NCBI RefSeq assembly: GCF_020539525.1
Contig: NZ_JACDXX010000001.1
Location: 1 to 64,000, forward strand
DNA length: 64,000 bases
Direction of reading: 5' to 3'
Source of the DNA: Pseudogemmobacter faecipullorum
GTDB lineage: Bacteria; Pseudomonadota; Alphaproteobacteria; Rhodobacterales; Rhodobacteraceae
The translations under genes and the position numbers were made by a program. Positions 1-7,817 of this stretch are shown piece by piece. The number at the start of each line of letters is the position of its first letter. The first letter of the stretch is position 1. The notes under the pieces were generated by a model. That model was not told the DNA's origin, made no database searches, and saw only the letters and a program-made list of their open reading frames with translations.

Positions 1-122
1 AAAGGGTACGTTCCCACGTGTTACTCACCCGTCCGCCACTCATCCCGAAGGATGCGTTCGACTTGCATGTGTTAGGCCTGCCGCCAGCGTTCATTCTGAG
101 CCAGGATCAAACTCTCAAGTTG
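1..122 (-). rRNA. 16S ribosomal RNA, 5' end only (runs off the left edge)
   Basis: Read on the minus strand, the universal bacterial 27F site AGAGTTTGATCCTGGCTCAG is present at 115-96, followed by the conserved AACGCTGGCGGCAGGC block and the GGCGGACGGGTGAGTAACAC block. The mature 5' end is placed at about 122 by analogy with other 16S genes. Only about 120 nt of some 1450 are in the window; the remainder, and presumably the 23S and 5S genes, lie to the left. The variable stretch is alphaproteobacterial in style but too short for a genus call. Confidence 0.98.
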
Positions 123-505
123 AAAGTTCCGAAGCACTATCCTTGACGTCGAACCTTCGCACATCTGTCTTAATCCGTAAGGATCAAGAACAGTCATCTA
201 ATCTGATGTGCCAAGTTACCGAAGTAACGTGACCCACAAACTAGTGAAGCTGTCACTCTCATCATCGTCCGCCTGTCCGAAAACAGACTTCCTAGAGAGC
301 CGATATGCTGCGTGTTAGACGCCGATTGCGCCCAAACCGCCCACATATCCCTTCATTTCCATCAATGTCAAAGAGCAGAGACAAAAAATTACAAACCCGC
401 CAGTACTCTGGCTGATCCGCAACCTTGTCAGAATGTCGTTCCGGCAGCTTCCGCCGCCTCCCTCAACCTCCCGCCGCCGTCTCCGTCTGCGTTCCGTTTC
501 GGTGA
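123..505 (-). other. rRNA operon leader (non-coding)
   Basis: This is the transcribed spacer between the proposed rrn start point (about 505) and the 16S gene. It holds the boxA element at 366-377. Short open frames on both strands have no ribosome-binding sites and look like chance. I see no gene here. Confidence 0.75.
366..377 (-). promoter_or_regulatory. rrn boxA antitermination site
   Basis: The minus strand reads TGCTCTTTGACA, a close match to the bacterial boxA consensus TGCTCTTTAACA. boxA in the rRNA leader recruits NusB/S10 for antitermination. nusB itself lies at 16636-17109 in this window. Position, between promoter and 16S, fits. Confidence 0.8.
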
Positions 506-510
506 GCCGG

Positions 511-539
511 TATCTAGGACCCAATCAGACAGACCGCAA
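511..539 (-). promoter_or_regulatory. rRNA operon promoter
   Basis: The minus strand shows a -35 like TTGCGG (539-534), a 17-bp spacer and a -10 like TAGATA (516-511). Upstream, 541-610 is rich in A and T runs, like an UP element. The last base of the -10 is A, not T; promoters of this kind in Rhodobacter are known to depend on CarD, and a carD gene is at 23589-24098. The start point would be near 505. The stretch 620-750 between this and the next gene holds nothing I recognise. Confidence 0.6.
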
Positions 540-750
540 GGGCTAAAAATCGCTTCGTGACGTTTTTTTGTCGTTTTCCGGTTTTTTAACGGCTTTTGGC
601 GAAATTTTACCGCACCACCCGGACCGGAAAGGGCCTCAGCGGCGCTAAGCAAAGGAATAATCTGGTGAAATCCCCGCCGAATCCGGGAATCACCCTGGCC
701 AGCCTCCCCCGGCGCGCCGGCACGAGCCCGCTGCCCGCAGCCGCCTGTGC

Positions 751-1641
751 TCAGTTTTGAGCCAGCGGATGGGCGGTGCGGATCACCCGCTCACAATAGA
801 GCGCCAGCTCCTTACGATGCGCAAAGGCATCCACCGGCACTTCAGGGTGCCAGATCACCTCGACCCGGCCCTGGCGCAGTTTTGACAGCACCTGCAGCAG
901 ATGGGTGCCAAATTCCATATCGCCCCACCAGCCATAGAACCGCGGATCAGCCCCGGCGGGCGCATGCCAGACCACAGTCGCCGGCTGGATATGCAGCACC
1001 CGCTCGAGCCCCTGGCTGTAGAAAGCCTCAAACAGGCTCGATTTGAACGGCAAGACCCGCAGACTGTCGGTCGAGGTGCCCTCGGGGAAGAACAGCAGCC
1101 GGTGACCCAGGCGCAGGCGCTGCTCAAACAGGGCCTGCTGCTTTTTCGCCTCGCTGCCACGGCGGGCAATGAAGACGGTGCCGGTCAGCCGCGCCAGAAA
1201 ACCGATACCAGGCCAGCTGGCCACCTCAGCCTTGGAAACGAAATACACACGCGCGCGCGCATTCAGCGCCAGGATATCGAGCCAGCCGGCGTGATTGGCC
1301 ACCACCGCCCCGGCCTTGCGCATCGGCGTGCCACGCATCGAGAAGCGCAGGCCGATCGCCAGCAGCAGCCCGGTGCAGACCAGTTGGGTGACCGCCGAAG
1401 TCACGGGGCGCCGGTGCCGCAAGGCAAGCCATTCCAGCGGCCGCAGGATCAGATGCAGCAAAAGCCCGGCCAGCACGACCAGCAGAATAAAGCTGAGGCG
1501 CAGCGCGATCAGGAGCCAGCCGCCAGCAGCAATCCGGCCTGGGGGCAGGCCCTGCACGGCCGATACGCCGGGGGCCGGAACATGGCCCGGGGTCGGGATC
1601 CGGTCCGGGGTGAGAGCGGGATCTTTGGGGGCTGTGCTCAA
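751..1641 (-). CDS. olsA: Lyso-ornithine lipid O-acyltransferase / PlsC-type acyltransferase
   Basis: The 296-aa product has the two hallmark PlsC motifs: NHAGWLD (H-x4-D, residues 116-122) and FPEGTSTDS (185-193), after one or two hydrophobic segments (about 41-65 and 80-103) that would anchor it in the inner membrane. The family transfers an acyl chain from acyl-ACP to a lyso-lipid hydroxyl. The start codon overlaps the stop of the upstream OlsB-like gene by 4 bp, so the two are translationally coupled. That pairing makes ornithine-lipid synthesis (second acylation) the most likely job; a plain 1-acylglycerol-3-phosphate acyltransferase is the alternative. The first 35 residues are proline-rich and atypical. 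Confidence 0.85.
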   Translation of the reverse strand: MSTAPKDPALTPDRIPTPGHVPAPGVSAVQGLPPGRIAAGGWLLIALRLSFILLVVLAGLLLHLILRPLEWLALRHRRPVTSAVTQLVCTGLLLAIGLRFSMRGTPMRKAGAVVANHAGWLDILALNARARVYFVSKAEVASWPGIGFLARLTGTVFIARRGSEAKKQQALFEQRLRLGHRLLFFPEGTSTDSLRVLPFKSSLFEAFYSQGLERVLHIQPATVVWHAPAGADPRFYGWWGDMEFGTHLLQVLSKLRQGRVEVIWHPEVPVDAFAHRKELALYCERVIRTAHPLAQN

Positions 1642-2420
1642 CTCTGGCCTTGTTTTCGGGTATAGAAGTTACGGTGACGCGCCGACATCCGGCCGGTATC
1701 CATCACCAGGCAGACATCAGTGGTGTTAAACGCCCGGTCAATCCAGGCCCCGTCGCCGACAAAACCGCCCAGCCGCAGATAGGCTTTGATCAAGGCGGGC
1801 ATGGCGGCCATCGCCTCGGCGCGCGCCATCTGCCCGGGCGGGATCAGATCCATCTCGGCGCGGGGCGCGCCCAGCGCGCGGACCCGGATCTCGGAGGGGG
1901 CGAGATGGTGATGCCAGAGCCAGGAGAGCGGCAGCGCCAGGGCAGCGGGATCGGTGCCATGAAACGAAGCAGGGCCGAACATGATCTCGATGCCACGTTC
2001 CAGCACATAATCGGCAAGCCCGTTCCAGAGCAGCAGCATCGCCGGGCCACCGCGGTGCTCGGGATGCACACAGGTCCGGCCCAGTTCGAGCAGCTTGCGG
2101 CCGGTGGCGCGCAGCGGCGCCAGATCAAACTCGGCCTCGGAATAAAAGCGCCCCTCGGGCCCCAGCCGGTCACAGGGCAGCAGGCGGTAGGCCCCGGCAA
2201 CATGATCGCCACTGGCCGGGTCAATCCGGTTGTCGACAAGGATCAGGTGATCAAACAAAGGATCAAACGCATCCCTTTCGAGCCGGCGGCTGTGATCGAC
2301 CATCGGGCCGCTGGCGCCCAGCTCTTCAACGAAGACGAGGTAACGCAGGCGCTGAGCGCCCAGCAGATCCTGCGGATCGGTGGCAAGGCGGAGGCTATAG
2401 ATTGTATCTTCTGCAGGCAT
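1638..2420 (-). CDS. olsB: L-ornithine N-alpha-acyltransferase
   Basis: The 260-aa product opens with a GNAT-like core carrying the family block RYLVFVEELG and has GRTCVHPEHRGGPAMLLLW further on, as in OlsB proteins that form lyso-ornithine lipid from ornithine and 3-hydroxyacyl-ACP. Length is close to the usual 250-300 aa. It overlaps olsA by ATGA. Together they give a phosphorus-free membrane lipid that many bacteria raise under phosphate limitation; ppk and ppx elsewhere in the window belong to phosphate metabolism too, but I see no clear Pho box before this gene. The ribosome-binding site is weak. Confidence 0.88.
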   Translation of the reverse strand: MPAEDTIYSLRLATDPQDLLGAQRLRYLVFVEELGASGPMVDHSRRLERDAFDPLFDHLILVDNRIDPASGDHVAGAYRLLPCDRLGPEGRFYSEAEFDLAPLRATGRKLLELGRTCVHPEHRGGPAMLLLWNGLADYVLERGIEIMFGPASFHGTDPAALALPLSWLWHHHLAPSEIRVRALGAPRAEMDLIPPGQMARAEAMAAMPALIKAYLRLGGFVGDGAWIDRAFNTTDVCLVMDTGRMSARHRNFYTRKQGQS

Positions 2421-2774
2421 GTCGTCAGAAAGGTTCCGGCGGCGATGTTTCGGGCTGGCCGGACCAGATAATACCGGACTGGCGCGGCGCGCATTCTGTC
2501 CTGCGCATTCAGAACAGAGCCGGTGCCTGTCACGGTCCCGGACAGATCCTGCTTAGCCAGCAGAGCCCGCTATTGCAATGAAAAGCTGGGCGCGGCCCCG
2601 GCTGCAGGGGTAAGGCGCGGGCCCGGCGCCTTGCGGCTTCTGCATCACAGCCGCAGCATCGGGAGAGCAGGCCCCGCAGATCGGACTTGTCTCACCGCGC
2701 TGACAGGCGCAGGCTTGCTCCGGAACAGCTCTCACTGATTGATACTCTGCTTTATCCCCTCTCGCTGAGAGGGA
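2421..2774. other. Intergenic region, no gene seen
   Basis: The 354 bases between olsB and the DUF3553 gene contain only cysteine- and proline-rich chance frames without ribosome sites. A perfect 7-bp hairpin (CCCTCTC / GAGAGGG, loop GCT, 2757-2773) just after the DUF3553 stop could end that transcript, though no T run follows. The olsB promoter must lie here; I cannot point to it. Confidence 0.5.
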
Positions 2775-2954
2775 TCAGTCCGGGAAATCGAGCAGCAGGT
2801 TCACAAAGCGGCTGTCGATGACCTGCTTACCTGCATGTTCAAAATTAACCGTGACCCGACCCGCGATATTTGACTGAACCTGCCCCAGGCCCCAGTCCGG
2901 CCGCGCGGGGCAGCGGACAAAATTCCCAGGCTCCAGCAGCGCATTCATCGTCAT
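2775..2954 (-). CDS. DUF3553 small protein
   Basis: A 59-aa frame, too short for most gene finders' cut-offs. Reading the minus strand from ATG at 2954 gives LLEPGNFVRCPARPDWGLGQ, then the conserved VTVNFEHAGKQVID, then a TGA at 2775. This is the DUF3553 pattern (RHP-x-PDWGxGQVQS, then VNFEHAGK) in small alphaproteobacterial proteins of unknown function. Its ATG lies only 17 bp from the chpT ATG on the other strand, so the promoter of each gene must sit in or next to the other. ATG at 2948 is an alternative start. Confidence is high because the family signature spans the whole frame. Confidence 0.85.
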   Translation of the reverse strand: MTMNALLEPGNFVRCPARPDWGLGQVQSNIAGRVTVNFEHAGKQVIDSRFVNLLLDFPD

Positions 2955-2971
2955 TTCCAGGGAGGATCCAG

Positions 2972-3589
2972 ATGCAAAATCAGGCGGATCTGGCGGCGCT
3001 TGTCGGCTCCAGACTGTGTCATGATCTTATCAGCCCGATTGGCGCGATTGGCAATGGCGTCGAGCTGCTGATTTCGGACCACAGCTACAACTCGCCCGAG
3101 CTGATGCTGATTGCCGAAAGCGTGGCGGCGGCCAATGCCAGACTGCGGTTCTTTCGCATCGCCTATGGCCTCGCCGGTGCAGGGCAAAGGCTGGCCCGCA
3201 GTGAAATCACTCAGGTGCTGCAGGCCATTTCGCAGGGCACCCGGCTGCAGCTGTTCTGGCACAGCGACAGCGAACTTGACCGCGGGGCGGTGAAACGCGC
3301 CTTTTTGCTGCTGCAATGCCTTGAGGCGGCTTTGCCCTGGGGCGGCACGATCCGGATCCGCCAGCACAGCGATGGCTGGGAGCTGCTGGCCGAAAGCGAG
3401 CGGCTGCGCAGCACTGGCCTGCCCTGGGAGATCCTGTCGCGCCCCGGAGAAACGACGCCTGATCTGACCCCGGCCCAGGTGCAGTTTGCCATGGCGGCCT
3501 GCGAAATCAGCCAGGCCGGGCTGCAGCTGCGCTTCAGCCCGGGGGAAGGGCAGATCCTGCTGCCCTCTGACGGCCTCAGGCGCCGATGA
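2972..3589 (+). CDS. chpT: Histidine phosphotransferase ChpT
   Basis: The 205-aa product begins [20 protein letters not shown], the dimerisation/His helix of ChpT with the phospho-accepting His at residue 17. The C-terminal part is the degenerate HATPase-like domain typical of the family. ChpT relays phosphate from CckA to CtrA and CpdR, controlling cell cycle, motility and gene-transfer-agent genes in alphaproteobacteria. I start it at 2972, with GGAGG seven bases upstream; a frame opening at 2870 would add 34 unlike residues and run across the divergent DUF3553 gene. Its 3' end overlaps the convergent cysA by 14 bp. Confidence 0.9.
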   Translation: MQNQADLAALVGSRLCHDLISPIGAIGNGVELLISDHSYNSPELMLIAESVAAANARLRFFRIAYGLAGAGQRLARSEITQVLQAISQGTRLQLFWHSDSELDRGAVKRAFLLLQCLEAALPWGGTIRIRQHSDGWELLAESERLRSTGLPWEILSRPGETTPDLTPAQVQFAMAACEISQAGLQLRFSPGEGQILLPSDGLRRR

Positions 3590-4295
3590 AGCTGCGGACG
3601 AAATCACTGGCCGGACGGGCACGGATATCGGCGGGGCGGCCGATCTGCTCAATCCGGCCCATCGACATCACCACCACCAGATCGGCAAGTTCCATGGCCT
3701 CTTCCTGATCATGGGTGACGAAAACCGTGCTCAGCCCGGTTTCATCGTGAATATCACGCAGCCCCTGGCGCAGCTCTTTGCGGACCTTGGCATCCAGCGC
3801 GCCGAAAGGCTCGTCGAGCAGCAGCATACGCGGCTCGATGGCAAGGGCGCGGGCAAGGGCCACCCGCTGGCGCTGGCCACCCGACAGCTGGCTGGGATAA
3901 CGGGCACCGATATCGGGCAGCTGGATCAGCCCGAGCAGCCTCGCCACCCGGCGCGCGATCTCGGGCTTTGTCGGGCGCGAGGCGCGCGGGCGGGCTTTCA
4001 GCCCATAGGCAATATTCTCAAACACCGTCATATGCCGGAACAAAGCATAGCTCTGGAACACAAATCCGGCCCGGCGCTGCTGCACCGTCAGCCCGGTCGC
4101 ATCCTTGCCATCGAACAGCACACGCCCCGAGGTCGGAAATTCCAGCCCTCCCAGAATGCGCAGCAAAGTGGTCTTGCCCGAGCCGGAAGGCCCGAGCAAA
4201 GCCACCAGCGCCCCTGAGGGGATCGCCAGCGAAACCGGCGTCAGCGCCGCGGTGGTGCCAAAGTCTTTGGAAATCTCGTCGATCTCGATGCGCAT
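3576..4295 (-). CDS. cysA: Sulfate/thiosulfate ABC transporter ATP-binding protein CysA (short form)
   Basis: All ABC ATPase motifs are present: Walker A GPSGSGKT (35-42), Q-loop around FQSYALF (80-86), signature LSGGQRQ (137-143), Walker B LLLDEP (158-163) and switch His in VTHDQEEA (196). It is the last gene of the sulfate import operon, 72 bp after cysW. At 239 aa it stops right after the nucleotide-binding domain (FVRSFIGA); usual CysA proteins continue about 100 residues into a regulatory TOBE-like domain, which is missing here. The end overlaps chpT, so the truncation may date from that junction. No remnant of the lost domain is visible beyond the stop. Confidence 0.92.
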   Translation of the reverse strand: MRIEIDEISKDFGTTAALTPVSLAIPSGALVALLGPSGSGKTTLLRILGGLEFPTSGRVLFDGKDATGLTVQQRRAGFVFQSYALFRHMTVFENIAYGLKARPRASRPTKPEIARRVARLLGLIQLPDIGARYPSQLSGGQRQRVALARALAIEPRMLLLDEPFGALDAKVRKELRQGLRDIHDETGLSTVFVTHDQEEAMELADLVVVMSMGRIEQIGRPADIRARPASDFVRSFIGA

Positions 4296-4322
4296 GTTCA
4301 GGCTCCTTTGCGGCGGGAAGAC

Positions 4323-4350
4323 GGGGCCCTGCCCCTGGCCCCCGGAATTA
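4323..4350 (+). repeat. Extragenic hairpin element (GC hairpin plus CCCGGAATTAT)
   Basis: Between cysW and cysA, a small GGGG/CCCC hairpin (4323-4335) is followed by GGCCCCCGGAATTAT. It resembles the elements at 7737-7751, 8990-9024 and 33302-33348, in which a GC hairpin or GC-rich run is followed by CCGGGATATTT or a close variant. Such scattered elements are common between genes in Rhodobacteraceae. This copy is the most divergent of the four. Confidence 0.4.
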
Positions 4351-4367
4351 TGTCACCAGGGGAGAGA

Positions 4368-5255
4368 TCAGGGGCCGCGTCTCGTGGCGGCCAGACCTGC
4401 AGAATGGCGGCTTTCCAGCCAGGATTTCAGGATCAGCGTCAGCAAGGCAAGGAAGGCCAGCAGTCCCGCCATCGAGAAGGCGGCGACCGAGAGATATTCA
4501 TTATAGAACATCTCGATCATGATCGGCATGGTGGTGGTCTGACCCCGGATTTTGCCCGAAACCACCGCCACTGCGCCAAATTCCCCCATCGCCCGGGCAT
4601 TGCACAGCAGCACGCCATAGAGCAGCGCCCAGCGGATATTCGGCAAGGTCACGGTAAAGAAGACACGCCATCCCGAGGCCCCGAGCGTCAGCGCCGCCTC
4701 TTCCTCGGCCCGGCCCTGCTCGATCATCACCGGAATCAGCTCGCGGGCCACGAAGGGAAAAGTCACGAAAACCGTGGCGAGGATGATCCCGGGCAGCGCG
4801 AAGACCAGCGGGAAGTTATGCGCCACCAGCCAGGAGCCGATCGCGGTATTGGCGCCAAACAGCAGCACGATGCAAAGCCCCGCCACCACCGGCGAGACCG
4901 AGAAGGGCAGATCAATCAGCGTGATCAGAAAGGCTTTGCCGCGGAAATCGAATTTGGTGATCAGCCAGGCTGCGGCAATGCCAAAGACCGCATTCAGCGG
5001 CACGGCAATCGCCGCCACGGTCAGGGTGAGCCGGATTGCCGCCAGGCCATCGCGGCTGTTCAGACTGCTGATCGCGGCCTGCCAGCCTTTGGCAAGGGCT
5101 TCGCTGAAGACCGCGATCACCGGGGCGAAAACAAGGATGGCAATGGCGAAGAGCGCGAAGAGGATCAGCCCCCGGCGTGCCAGCGGTGCCTCATCAGTAG
5201 GTGAGCGGAAGGCCCGCCTCCGCTCGATGTGATCTCTGGCGGAAATGTCAGACAT
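4368..5255 (-). CDS. cysW: Sulfate ABC transporter permease CysW
   Basis: The 295-aa membrane protein shows six hydrophobic stretches and the binding-protein-dependent permease EAA loop around EEEAALTLGASGWRVFFTVT (about 180-200). Sequence blocks such as ITKFDFRGKAFLITLIDLPF and ARAMGEFGAVAVVSG are characteristic of CysW. It pairs with CysT in the inner membrane to carry sulfate or thiosulfate delivered by CysP, powered by CysA. Its first 8 bp overlap the end of cysT, so translation is coupled. Confidence 0.95.
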   Translation of the reverse strand: MSDISARDHIERRRAFRSPTDEAPLARRGLILFALFAIAILVFAPVIAVFSEALAKGWQAAISSLNSRDGLAAIRLTLTVAAIAVPLNAVFGIAAAWLITKFDFRGKAFLITLIDLPFSVSPVVAGLCIVLLFGANTAIGSWLVAHNFPLVFALPGIILATVFVTFPFVARELIPVMIEQGRAEEEAALTLGASGWRVFFTVTLPNIRWALLYGVLLCNARAMGEFGAVAVVSGKIRGQTTTMPIMIEMFYNEYLSVAAFSMAGLLAFLALLTLILKSWLESRHSAGLAATRRGP

Positions 5256-6084
5256 AACCGATCCTCCTGCGGCTCCAGATCTGAATAAGGTTGATCACCA
5301 GCAGCATCAGGAATGAGATCACCAGCATCGCAATGCCAATGGCGGCGGCGCCATCATAATTGAACTCTTCCAGCTGGATCACGATCAGCAGCGGCGCGAT
5401 CTCGGTCGCCAGTGGCTTATTGCCGGCAATGAAGATCACCGACCCATATTCGCCCACCGCCCGGGCGAGCGACAAAGCAAAGCCGGTCAGCGCGGCGGGC
5501 AGCAGCATCGGCCAGATCACCCGGGCCAAGGTATAGGCCCGGCTGGCCCCGAGCGTGGCCGAGGCTTCCTCGACCTCGCGCTCGATTTCCTCGATCACCG
5601 GCTGCACGGTGCGCGCGACAAAGGGCAGGCCGACGAAAACAAGAGCGAGGAAAATCCCCCATTGGCTATAGGCAATGCGCCAGTCAAACTGTTTGAAGAA
5701 GGAACCAAAGACGCCGTTTGGCGCATAAAGCGCGGTCAGGGCGATTCCGGCCACGGCGGTTGGCAGAGCAAAGGGCAGATCAACCGCCGCATCAAGGATG
5801 CGACGCCCCGGAAACCGGTAGCGCACCAGCACCCAGGCAAGGATCACCCCCAGCACCAGATTGAACAAAGCCGCATAAAGCGACAGCCGGAACGACAGGA
5901 ACAGGGCCTTCCATACCCGCTCGCGGTTCACCGTCGCCCAGATCCCCTCCAGGCCGTAACTGGCGCCCTGCATCAGCAGAGCGCCAATCGGCAGCAGCAC
6001 GACGAGTGAGAGCATCGTCACGGTGATCCCGAGGCTCAGACCAAGGCCTGGCATCGGCGAGCGGTGCAGCAAAGGTCTGCCCAT
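5248..6084 (-). CDS. cysT: Sulfate ABC transporter permease CysT (CysU)
   Basis: The 278-aa product starts with the family block PGLGLSLGITVTMLSLVVLLPI and carries the EAA-loop sequence EVEEASATLGASRAYTLARV plus LARAVGEYGSVIFIAGN. Six membrane spans are visible. It is the partner permease of CysW, overlapping it by 8 bp, and starts 19 bp after the binding-protein gene. Length is normal for the family. Confidence 0.95.
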   Translation of the reverse strand: MGRPLLHRSPMPGLGLSLGITVTMLSLVVLLPIGALLMQGASYGLEGIWATVNRERVWKALFLSFRLSLYAALFNLVLGVILAWVLVRYRFPGRRILDAAVDLPFALPTAVAGIALTALYAPNGVFGSFFKQFDWRIAYSQWGIFLALVFVGLPFVARTVQPVIEEIEREVEEASATLGASRAYTLARVIWPMLLPAALTGFALSLARAVGEYGSVIFIAGNKPLATEIAPLLIVIQLEEFNYDGAAAIGIAMLVISFLMLLVINLIQIWSRRRIGYV

Positions 6085-6103
6085 CGCGCTTCCTTATCTG
6101 TGA

Positions 6104-7177
6104 TTACTTCGGAACGTAGATCTGATCGAAACTGCCGCCATCGCCGAAATGTTCGGGCTGTGCTTTGGCCCAGCCGCCAAAATCATCGATGGTCACCAGT
6201 TCCAGCTCCGGGAACCGGGCCACATCTGCCGGATCCGCCGCCGAGGCATCCCAGGCACGGTAGAAATTCTTATAGGCGATGGCCTGGCCTTGCGGCGTAT
6301 AGAGGTAGTTCAGATAGGCCTCGGCCAGTTTGCGCTCTTCCTCCGAGCGGATATTGCCATCGACAAGCGCCACCGGCGGCTCGGCCAGGATCGACAGGCT
6401 GGGCACGACAATATCGAACTGATCCTCGCCCAGCTCCTGCAGAGCCAGATAGGCCTCATTCTCCCAGGCCAGCAGCACATCCCCGATTTCGCGCTGCACG
6501 AAAGTGGTGGTCGAACCCCGCGCCCCGGTATCGAGCACCGGCACATGCTCATAGAGCGCTTTGACAAATTCCTTCGGATCCTTGCCGTTCTTTTCCGCCC
6601 AGGCCCAGGCCGCCAGATAATTCCAGCGCGCCCCGCCCGAAGTTTTCGGGTTCGGCGTGATCACCTCGACCCCCTCCTGAACCAGATCTCCCCAGTCTTT
6701 CAGACCCCTAGGATTACCCTCACGCACGAGGAAAACAATGGTCGAGGTATAGGGCGAGGAATTATGTGGCAGCCGGGTCTGCCAGTCGGCCGGCAGTTTG
6801 CCCGCCGCAGCGATGCGGTCGATGTCACCGGCCAGAGCCAGGGTCACGACCTGGGCCTGCAGCCCCTCGACCACCGCCCGCGCCTGGGCACCCGAGCCGC
6901 CATGCGAGGTCTCGATCACCGGCGCTGCATTGCCCTCTGCTGCCCAGTGCTTTGCAAACGCCTCATTGAATTCGCGGTAAAGCTCGCGGGTCGGGTCATA
7001 GCTGACATTGAGCAGGGACTGCGCCTGAACTGGCCCGGCAAGGGCCAGCCCGGCGCCGGTCAGCATGACGAGGGCGGCCAGGCCATTGCGCGAGAAGCGC
7101 GCAAGCGTGCTGCGGGTCAGGCCTGGCTGCAGGCGCTCATGGCGGGCAGAAGTGTCAGAAACGGGGGTCTTGGGCAT
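6104..7177 (-). CDS. cysP: Periplasmic sulfate-binding protein
   Basis: The 357-aa product has a long positively charged start, a hydrophobic core ([18 protein letters not shown]) and a likely signal-peptidase cut after GPVQAQS, then [20 protein letters not shown], the opening of the sulfate/thiosulfate-binding family. Conserved [14 protein letters not shown] and [19 protein letters not shown] blocks form the anion site. I chose ATG at 7177 because GAGGAG sits just upstream; a start at 7267 would add 30 residues without family likeness. It could equally be named Sbp; the two differ in preference for thiosulfate or sulfate and I cannot separate them. Confidence 0.92.
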   Translation of the reverse strand: MPKTPVSDTSARHERLQPGLTRSTLARFSRNGLAALVMLTGAGLALAGPVQAQSLLNVSYDPTRELYREFNEAFAKHWAAEGNAAPVIETSHGGSGAQARAVVEGLQAQVVTLALAGDIDRIAAAGKLPADWQTRLPHNSSPYTSTIVFLVREGNPRGLKDWGDLVQEGVEVITPNPKTSGGARWNYLAAWAWAEKNGKDPKEFVKALYEHVPVLDTGARGSTTTFVQREIGDVLLAWENEAYLALQELGEDQFDIVVPSLSILAEPPVALVDGNIRSEEERKLAEAYLNYLYTPQGQAIAYKNFYRAWDASAADPADVARFPELELVTIDDFGGWAKAQPEHFGDGGSFDQIYVPK

Positions 7178-7276
7178 GGTTTTCTCCTCGCGGCCAGGAT
7201 CGGCCTTTCGGCTGTGGCTGAGAATGAAGGGCGCAGGGCCCGGAAAGATCTGTAAAGGCAGGCTCATCGCTGCCCC

Positions 7277-7534
7277 TCACGGTTCGATCGGGTCGGTACG
7301 GACTTCCCAGATCGAACGATCACGGCCTGAAAGCAGTTCCGCGCTGGCCTCAGAGGGTCGCCGGGTAAAGATCACCAGCGGTGTGCCATTCACCCGATGG
7401 GTCAGTCCGGTGCGCCGGTCGATCAGCCGCACCACACAAATGCCGGTCATTCCCTGCCCTGCCGTCAGCGGCGCCATGGCGTGAGAGCTGACAAAGCCCG
7501 CTGCGGGCGTTCCGGGAGCAAAAGCTGCGGTCAT
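7277..7534 (-). CDS. Hypothetical protein, first gene of the sulfate operon
   Basis: An 85-aa product starting at ATG 7534 with AGAGGAGAT upstream. It has no signal peptide or membrane segment. A mid-region GICVVRLIDRRTGLTHRVNG and a tail LVIFTRRPSEASAELLSGRD look like a small folded domain, basic and with few cysteines, but I do not recognise the family. It lies 99 bp before cysP, on the same strand and directly below the likely sulfate promoter, so it should be co-transcribed. A role in sulfate uptake or its control is inference from position only. A start at 7612 is possible but has no ribosome site and crosses the AT-rich promoter. Confidence 0.65.
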   Translation of the reverse strand: MTAAFAPGTPAAGFVSSHAMAPLTAGQGMTGICVVRLIDRRTGLTHRVNGTPLVIFTRRPSEASAELLSGRDRSIWEVRTDPIEP

Positions 7535-7569
7535 CCTGCGATCTCCTCTGTGCTGACCCGCAATCCGCC

Positions 7570-7700
7570 GGTCATCAGAGGTAATAACGACAGGATTTAT
7601 CGTATTTATCAAAGGATAATTTCTGGCGAAAAATCCGCTGATACAGAAATTTTATTCCACATTATGGCGAAAAATCTGCGGAAAAATACCATTCCCTTCG
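7570..7700 (-). promoter_or_regulatory. Sulfate operon control region with a 15-bp direct repeat
   Basis: This AT-rich stretch contrasts with its GC-rich surroundings. TGGCGAAAAATCCGC (7624-7638) and TGGCGAAAAATCTGC (7665-7679) repeat with one mismatch at a 41-bp step, about four helical turns. A second short tandem, ATTTATCG/TATTTATC, lies at about 7595-7610. The arrangement suits a regulator binding the same DNA face twice. The adjacent Rrf2 gene is the obvious candidate regulator; CysB-type control is the alternative. Confidence 0.5.
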
Positions 7701-7736
7701 CTGCGATCGCTGCGCCGAAAAGAATCACGACCCCGC

Positions 7737-7751
7737 GGGCCGGGATATTTT
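7737..7751 (+). repeat. Extragenic element core (GGGCCGGGATATTTT)
   Basis: This short block shares GGCCGGGATATTT with the element at 33334-33348 and, inverted, GGGATATTT with 8990-9024. It lies between the Rrf2 gene and the sulfate control region. Here the preceding hairpin is reduced to CCCGCGGG (7732-7739). Confidence 0.45.
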
Positions 7752-7817
7752 CACCTGGGTTTAACCGCGAAACGCGTGGGGCACTGATGCAAGGGGCCGC
7801 GGCAGAGGCCTGGTGCC

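Noticed and set aside
2870-2971. An upstream start for chpT adding 34 residues
   Set aside because: The extension is antisense to the DUF3553 gene, and a strong GGAGG site marks 2972 as the start.
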